In this document: in pieces, positions 8,987-13,335 of the stretch
Layout: every line of letters starts with the position of its first letter
Position numbering within the stretch: the stretch's first letter is position 1
DNA from: Bacteroidales bacterium UBA3743
Lineage (GTDB): Bacteria > Bacteroidota > Bacteroidia > Bacteroidales > Paludibacteraceae
Direction of reading: 5' to 3'
Assembly: GCA_002371265.1 (NCBI GenBank)
Contig: DFGT01000014.1
Span: forward strand, 1-13,335
DNA length: 13,335 nucleotides
Translations under genes and position numbers: made by a program
Notes under the pieces: model-generated
What the model was told of the DNA's origin: nothing
The model's database searches: none
The model's input: the letters and a program-made list of their open reading frames with translations, nothing else

Positions 8987-9032
8987 CCCCAATGAGGGAC
9001 ACACATATATATATTCATCCCTCATTGAGGGA
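8987..9032 (-). promoter_or_regulatory. Palindromic operator-like site upstream of the ATPase
   Basis: ccccaatgaggga (8987-8999) and tccctcattgagg (9018-9030) form a 13-bp inverted repeat with one mismatch and an 18-nt AT-rich spacer. The distal half is itself a palindrome, tccctcattgaggga (9018-9032). Its position directly upstream of the -7 box suggests binding of a dimeric regulator, possibly the ATPase itself. A terminal repeat of a mobile unit is an alternative reading. Confidence 0.55.
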
Positions 9033-9046
9033 TTTTATGATCATTT

Positions 9047-9205
9047 CCCGATTCCGACACCTGCTTCGCAGGAATCGCCAAGAAATCAAATATGGCGTTG
9101 ACTTCATCAATACAGGTTCTACGAACCTGACGACACACGCTAAACTCCTCCTTCCAAAAGTCATATCCATTTTTCTCCGACGATAGTAGATTTCAAGTAG
9201 ACGGA
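9047..9205. repeat. Direct repeat R, copy B
   Basis: Partner of 7547-7714 in the same orientation, on the opposite side of the ATPase. It keeps the caggttctacgaacctg hairpin (9113-9129). It has a second hairpin cctgcttcgcagg (9060-9072) that is broken in copy A, and it has lost copy A's third hairpin. Exactly 1500 bp separates the two starts. The divergence is much greater than between the 87-bp outer repeats. Confidence 0.85.
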
Positions 9206-9214
9206 GCAAAATCA

Positions 9215-9298
9215 TCAACCTTTTGCGATGTCAGCGTGAGCCGCCACCACAGCGAATAAAAGGATGCAAAGAAGGACATAGAGCTTTTTTCGTATCAT
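9215..9298 (-). pseudogene. 27-codon remnant: signal peptide of the barrel gene
   Basis: An ATG at 9298 opens MIRKKLYVLLCILLFAVVAA followed by HADIAKG and a TGA at 9217-9215. Residues 1-24 match the barrel protein at 5681-7411 except Gly11 to Cys; after Ile24 the sequence is unrelated. All four base differences from the intact gene fall in this stretch and three are synonymous. The A7 run of the intact gene is interrupted here. It is either a fragment left by recombination or the original gene start stranded when the ATPase block entered. If translated it would make only a short exported peptide. Confidence 0.85.
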
Positions 9299-9313
9299 TT
9301 TCTTTTATTCAAA
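9227..9313. repeat. 87-bp leader direct repeat, copy B
   Basis: Second copy of 7340-7426, 83 of 87 identical and without gaps. Homology starts at codon 24 and ends 15 bp before the ATG; beyond 9313 it passes into unrelated AT-rich sequence. Confidence 0.95.
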
Positions 9314-9498
9314 GTATAAATTCTTAATATATATTATAGTTTTATTTAATCATCTTTATTTATCCATCCAACGTTTCCGCAACTGTTGCATAGCAAAGCT
9401 ATGCGTCTCTTCCCCGACAGTTACTCAACACGCCTCTTGTCTCTTCCCCGACAGTTGCACAACAAGTTATGCAACAATCGGATAGTGGTTGACTAAAG
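9314..9498. other. Gene-free spacer with hairpins and an 18-bp direct repeat
   Basis: The AT-rich part (9314-9370) shows no gene. Then gtctcttccccgacagtt occurs twice, at 9405-9422 and 9439-9456, a 34-bp period. A perfect 7-3-7 hairpin gcatagcaaagctatgc lies at 9388-9404, directly before the first copy. A ttgac/gtcaa pair sits at 9489-9502. I see no tRNA, terminator with a T-run, or coding sequence here. Confidence 0.6.
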
Positions 9499-9903
9499 TC
9501 AATGCGTTCCCCTCGGGAACAAGGAAACATTTTCCTCACGAAGGAGCGTTCTATAGTGAGTCCACGTAAGCAAAACAGATTTTGGACTCGCTGAGTCCAA
9601 AATGTTTGGGAAACACTTATAGAACTTAACAAACTTGTATAATGTGCTGAAATCAAATCCTTTGCCATAATCAGTTGTCAATAAATTTGACAATTGTTTA
9701 ATGATTTCAGCCCCATATTCAGCACGACATTCACCTTTTAATTCTTCTTCTGCGATTCGTTTACCAATCAGCCAATTACGTTGCACAAGGGCCGCGTTGA
9801 CAGCAGTATAGGCCTGTCTCTGTGCCGTATCCACTATTAAGCGGACATCTGCATAGAGATTATCTGAACTAACATGAATATTTTTAAGTGACTTATCGTC
9901 CAT
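9499..9903 (-). pseudogene. Truncated DUF1016 / YhcG-type nuclease N-terminal domain
   Basis: 134 residues from the ATG at 9903. The segments LYADVRLIVDTAQRQAYTAV, NWLIGKRIAEEELKGECRAEYG and LTWTHYRTLLREEN fit the DUF1016 N-terminal domain of YhcG-like proteins. Family members normally run to about 330-380 residues with a C-terminal PD-(D/E)xK nuclease domain. Here similarity stops right after 'LLREEN', where the frame runs into a gttcccctcgggaac hairpin (9506-9520) and ends. No continuation of the missing half is seen in any frame down to 9360. The nuclease domain is therefore absent and the gene is probably dead. It lies 93 bp past the candidate immunity gene and looks like accessory-region debris. 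Confidence 0.8.
9506..9603. repeat. Perfect mini-hairpins inside the DUF1016 remnant
   Basis: gttcccctcgggaac (9506-9520) has a 6-bp stem and 3-nt loop. 9579-9603 is a perfect 11-bp stem with loop gct, encoding the segment around ILDSASPKS of the remnant. Both share the 3-nt-loop design of the hairpins at 7611, 7654, 9060, 9113 and 9388, though the stem sequences differ. Confidence 0.7.
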
Positions 9904-9996
9904 CTTTATTTAAATCAATTTAATCATCGACGCCAGCATTTAATCATAATTGTTTTCAATCAAGATATTAGTTTATCCGTTATCAGATCAATAAAT

Positions 9997-10401
9997 CTAC
10001 ATTTGCTTTTGTTGAGACATCAATATTTTATATAATCTATAAGAAGAAATCAACTTTGACAAACATCCAATGACGACAAAAAATAAACTACATTCAAAAA
10101 ATGAAGGATACGAAGTTCTATTCAATCCTAAATCATGAAATAGCCACATTATAAAAAACTCTATCATCGTCATATTTGACAAAGCAATTACAAAACAACC
10201 TATAGTTTTATATTTAGATTTCAATAATGAATACAATATCTGCTTCATAATAAAAAAATCTATCATATTTAGTATCTTACCTAACAAACATAATAGGACC
10301 ATATTAGATCTACAATCATGAACGCTTGACGAATTAAAAATAATACAAAGTTCACATAAGATTAGATCCACAACAAAAACGCTCAAGATATTTTTCTCCA
10401 T
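9997..10401 (-). CDS. Small four-helix membrane protein, candidate immunity protein
   Basis: 134 residues. The ATG at 10401 is separated from the toxin stop (TGA, 10405-10403) by one base, implying translational coupling. Hydrophobic stretches at about residues 5-23, 33-58, 66-88 and 102-122 predict three to four membrane segments; short basic loops (LKSKYK, YRLYK) lie between or after them. It is strongly AT-rich, like the toxin's 3' part, so the two likely travel as one unit. I do not recognise a family. A membrane location suits protection against an effector acting on lipid or the envelope, consistent with the phospholipase-like motif in the toxin. The immunity role is inferred from position only. 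Confidence 0.75.
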   Translation of the reverse strand: MEKNILSVFVVDLILCELCIIFNSSSVHDCRSNMVLLCLLGKILNMIDFFIMKQILYSLLKSKYKTIGCFVIALSNMTMIEFFIMWLFHDLGLNRTSYPSFFECSLFFVVIGCLSKLISSYRLYKILMSQQKQM

Positions 10402-10402
10402 A

Positions 10403-13335
10403 TCATTTATTATATTTTATATCAATAAGCACGTATTTTCGAGATACTCGAGGAAGCACTCTTATATCAGAGATATTATATTTTGCTGGAAGATTCCATG
10501 GATCATCTTTCTCCAGATTTTTCATAACTTCAAAAATTGCCTTGAAATAACCAATGCTTTTTCTTACTGACTCTCTGTCTCGGTATATTCCATCTGATTC
10601 ATTTTCATTTTTATATGTAAACTGTGAATATGCAATAGGAAGCCATACTTTTGATGTACGTCGCTCATTTGTCAAATACTTAATTGGAATTTTAATCCTA
10701 GAATAATTTTTATTTCCTTTATACCTCATCATATGAATTACGAAACTATAAAAGACATCAAATTTTGCATTTATCACGTCTTCTCTAGAATATTCCTCGT
10801 CTGTATCATAAAATTCTTCTTTTTTATAGCGTTCTCCTACCAGTTTACCTATATGAATAAAGTTTTGTATTTCCATTTGAACCTGTGGTATTGAACTAGG
10901 ATCACCTTTACCTAACAGGACATAGAGTTCCGCCACTTTTTTTGCATAATAATAAAATAATTGTTCTCTTACCAAAATATCATCAACTTTACTTCCAGAT
11001 AACATATGACCCAGTGTAAGACCTTCTACGCCAGATACTTTCATTAACAAATACAATACCGGAAATCTAAATGCCAATGCGATTTCTGATAGTCCATCTA
11101 TTACTGCATTATTTGTTTCGCAAATAACTATGTCTCCATATGTTTTGAAATCATTCTGTTTTGCTTTAGGTAATAGAGCTAATAAATCTTTACATATTTG
11201 ATCATATGTAAAAAGCACTCCGCTAAAATTTGTGCGTAGCCAACTATCATCTTTACCACTAAAAATACACGATAATATTTTATAAATCACAAAATTTTTA
11301 TCACAATCAGTCACTCGTGTTTGAGGATCATATCTCCATCGTTGAGGTGTATTAGTAAATGTAAAATGTGAATCAATATATTTATCGAATGCAGCTATAT
11401 AATCGGTTAATTCTACATCATCATATTGAAATTTACCTTCACTTGAATTGTCGTATTTCATTTTTGTATGAGCATAACAATCACCAAAGCGATGAAGTAA
11501 AAACAGTTTTAACCCATTCATAAAATCAGGCTCTATATATCCAGTCCGTGCTCCTTCATTTATGTACTTAAAATTGTTTAAAAAATGTATAGCATATACT
11601 GTTGCTGCTAATTCAACACCATGATATCCTCCTGTTAAAGCATGATTTCTTTGTTGTAATTCAGGAATAAGCCATGTAATATTTTCATGCATCGATCCGT
11701 CATCTCCTACTTGAGTATCAGGTTCTTCTGACCATCTACCATACATTTCCGCCTCCTCATATGACATACCCATTAGCATTCCAATGTATGTAAATAAATA
11801 ATAATGACCATCCGTTGTCCACATTCCATCTTCATTGTCCTGTAGAGCTTTCCAAACAAACATCACAGAGTCTTGCATGACTCTCCACTGGTAGTGAGCC
11901 AAAAAGTCACCACCATTGTAATCCATCAAATTATCAGTAGATTTTTCTGGTATTTTATAATCAAATGTATGCTGAAACTTATAAACACCATGTCCTAATT
12001 CATGTGCAATAAGTCGGCCATCATCAAATTTATTCCCCCCCCTCATGAAAATATAGCCAACAGATTGATTCCTAGGCATATCGCCATCTACGGATTCATA
12101 AGGAGACTCTGCTTTATTTACTAAGAATAAATATGCTGCCTTCTTATCCATATTAGGATGGGTTTCCTCATAAATTTCTCGCAGAACAGTCATTTCTGAA
12201 GTTTCAACCGTCCAACGACTCTCCTCATCAGAATCAACATCTAAGCCATCATCTAACATTACATTTACATATTCATCATTAACAAAACTTCTATCCTCCT
12301 CTACCGTATAAGTTACACCTACACGGCCATAGATAGCATTAAGCTGCTCCTGGATTTTTGCAACATCGGCACTATACTCTTCTTTTGTTGGCACAATTAT
12401 CAACTTATGTGTCCTCTCCGCATAGTTTGCCTGCATCATCTTGCCGGCGTCGAAATAAGACGACTCTGCTGAGTTGCGGGCGATGGCGTAGATAGGCGTT
12501 GAATAGTCCACGTCTGCCCATCCAGGGATTTGCAGATCATAGTTTCCGTCCTTATCCTGCTTGGCATCCAGCTTGATATAGCTGTCACCGCTCGGAATGA
12601 CGAACATGACGGATTCGAAAGAGGCAATCGTTTCTTTCTTCTTCACCTCTCTCGCCTTGATTTTCTTCAGTTTTCCCGGATTGTTGGCAAGCCATGGAAG
12701 CACCACCTTGTTCAATGGCGAGTCAAAATACTCGTATTTGGATATTTTGTCGTAATATCCCTGGGCGTTGTTGTCGAACGCGTTGTTCTTGTCCTCATTG
12801 TAGAACTCTATGTAGTGGGCGTTGTCGGATAGGAAGTCCTTCGACTGGTACTCCTGGGCGGATAGGGTGATTGATTTTCCTATGTCCTCGATTTTTCCAT
12901 CCTTGGTCTTGAACTTGACTGTTCCGTCCTTATCCACCATCAGCGTGCCGGCCGGCTTGTCGTTGGCTGTCGACGGGTCATACTCCTCCACTGTGGCGTC
13001 GGATGCGGTGTTGTCCGTGCCGCCTGTTGAGTTCTGGCCGCCTAGCTCGTCGATGTCTATCATGGCGCATGTCTTGTCATCCCACACGGACACGACCTTG
13101 CCCTTCACCAGCTCCTTGGCGCAGTTGATTGTTATCTCCTCGAACTCCATTTTCAGCTGGATGTTCTTGACGATTGGCATACAGATATGGCCCTTGCCGC
13201 TTATTATGCTCGAATCAGACGCGTTGGGATACGACACCGAGTCCACCACGACTTTTGTGCCGTTGGCTATGATCGTGTCGCCTGCCAATATTCTCGGAGC
13301 CTTCACTCCATCGCCGCAGTCGGCAAGTTTCGGAA
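10403..13335 (-). CDS. Giant polymorphic-toxin-like protein, C-terminal part (zincin plus toxin tip)
   Basis: The frame is open at the right edge. Codons before the GTG at 13306 read ...PKLADCGDG, so that GTG is internal and the true start is off-window. Numbering from it: residues 1-90 are a beta domain (GDTIIANGTKVVVDSVS ... GKGHICMPIVKNIQLKMEF); 100-290 are further beta-rich; about 295-480 is a zincin with HELGHGVYKFQH (H435, E436, H439, H446) and a Met-turn-like NLMDY. Next comes an alpha-helical segment with DGHYY (H501) and HRFGDCYAH (H605, D609, H613), resembling zinc phospholipase C/P1-nuclease-type ligand spacing. Residues 650-967 are unrecognised. The first two modules and the zincin resemble, from memory, giant Bacteroidota proteins whose tips vary. 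A membrane protein gene follows after one base. I infer that the peptidase releases or processes the tip. Confidence 0.85.
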   Translation of the reverse strand, partial: PKLADCGDGVKAPRILAGDTIIANGTKVVVDSVSYPNASDSSIISGKGHICMPIVKNIQLKMEFEEITINCAKELVKGKVVSVWDDKTCAMIDIDELGGQNSTGGTDNTASDATVEEYDPSTANDKPAGTLMVDKDGTVKFKTKDGKIEDIGKSITLSAQEYQSKDFLSDNAHYIEFYNEDKNNAFDNNAQGYYDKISKYEYFDSPLNKVVLPWLANNPGKLKKIKAREVKKKETIASFESVMFVIPSGDSYIKLDAKQDKDGNYDLQIPGWADVDYSTPIYAIARNSAESSYFDAGKMMQANYAERTHKLIIVPTKEEYSADVAKIQEQLNAIYGRVGVTYTVEEDRSFVNDEYVNVMLDDGLDVDSDEESRWTVETSEMTVLREIYEETHPNMDKKAAYLFLVNKAESPYESVDGDMPRNQSVGYIFMRGGNKFDDGRLIAHELGHGVYKFQHTFDYKIPEKSTDNLMDYNGGDFLAHYQWRVMQDSVMFVWKALQDNEDGMWTTDGHYYLFTYIGMLMGMSYEEAEMYGRWSEEPDTQVGDDGSMHENITWLIPELQQRNHALTGGYHGVELAATVYAIHFLNNFKYINEGARTGYIEPDFMNGLKLFLLHRFGDCYAHTKMKYDNSSEGKFQYDDVELTDYIAAFDKYIDSHFTFTNTPQRWRYDPQTRVTDCDKNFVIYKILSCIFSGKDDSWLRTNFSGVLFTYDQICKDLLALLPKAKQNDFKTYGDIVICETNNAVIDGLSEIALAFRFPVLYLLMKVSGVEGLTLGHMLSGSKVDDILVREQLFYYYAKKVAELYVLLGKGDPSSIPQVQMEIQNFIHIGKLVGERYKKEEFYDTDEEYSREDVINAKFDVFYSFVIHMMRYKGNKNYSRIKIPIKYLTNERRTSKVWLPIAYSQFTYKNENESDGIYRDRESVRKSIGYFKAIFEVMKNLEKDDPWNLPAKYNISDIRVLPRVSRKYVLIDIKYNK
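12035..12042 (-). repeat. G8 homopolymer within the zincin coding region
   Basis: Eight consecutive C on the plus strand (G8 in the coding strand) encode part of FMRGGNK, about 13 codons before the HELGHG active site. A slip of one base would frameshift before the zinc ligands and the whole toxin tip. The surrounding sequence is AT-rich, which makes the tract stand out. Confidence 0.9.

Noticed and set aside
9388..9456. CRISPR-like repeat-spacer unit
   Set aside because: There are only two copies of an 18-bp word with a 16-bp gap, and no third repeat or cas gene is in the window.
9399..9668. 89-codon minus-strand frame overlapping the DUF1016 remnant, considered as a frameshifted continuation
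   Set aside because: Its translation past the break shows no DUF1016 or PD-(D/E)xK pattern and runs through hairpins and the 18-bp repeats.
13304..13306. GTG at 13306 as the start of the toxin gene
   Set aside because: The same frame stays open to the window edge with a plausible continuing protein (...PKLADCGDG), and no signal peptide or leader is present at the GTG.

Overview
The window looks like Bacteroidota DNA, most likely order Bacteroidales. The secreted proteins (Fn3 repeats, an outer-membrane barrel ending in Phe, a zincin with HELGHG and NLMDY motifs) have the character of that phylum. Genes carry A-rich leaders without Shine-Dalgarno sites, and TAnnTTTG -7 boxes precede two of them. 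Every supported gene is on the minus strand, so transcription runs from right to left.

Reading in that direction: (1) 13335-10403 is the 3' part of a very large polymorphic-toxin-like protein, open at the right edge. It has a GC-rich conserved beta-domain module, then an AT-rich zincin peptidase, a zinc phospholipase C/P1-nuclease-like HxxxDxxxH segment and a long unknown tip. (2) 10401-9997 is a four-helix membrane protein starting one base after the toxin stop, a candidate immunity protein. (3) 9903-9499 is a truncated DUF1016/YhcG-type remnant running into a zone of small perfect hairpins. (4) 9313-7340 is an insertion-like block. A complete AAA/DUF4143 ATPase is bracketed by two diverged ~160-bp direct repeats, and outside these by two nearly identical 87-bp copies of the start of the next gene. 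(5) 7411-98 holds an outer-membrane beta-barrel protein, a 1110-residue beta-rich secreted protein with a helical N-terminus, and an Fn3-repeat secreted protein. (6) The first eight codons of a further probable secreted protein lie at the left edge.

Toxin, barrel, large beta-rich protein and Fn3 protein resemble, from memory, components that recur together in Bacteroidota beside giant surface proteins, some annotated with a TANFOR domain. I know of no functional description of that assembly. The inference is an envelope-spanning system that displays or releases a peptidase-linked toxin, with immunity at the toxin's 3' end. The 7.3-9.9 kb accessory block between toxin/immunity and the barrel operon is where rearrangement has occurred.
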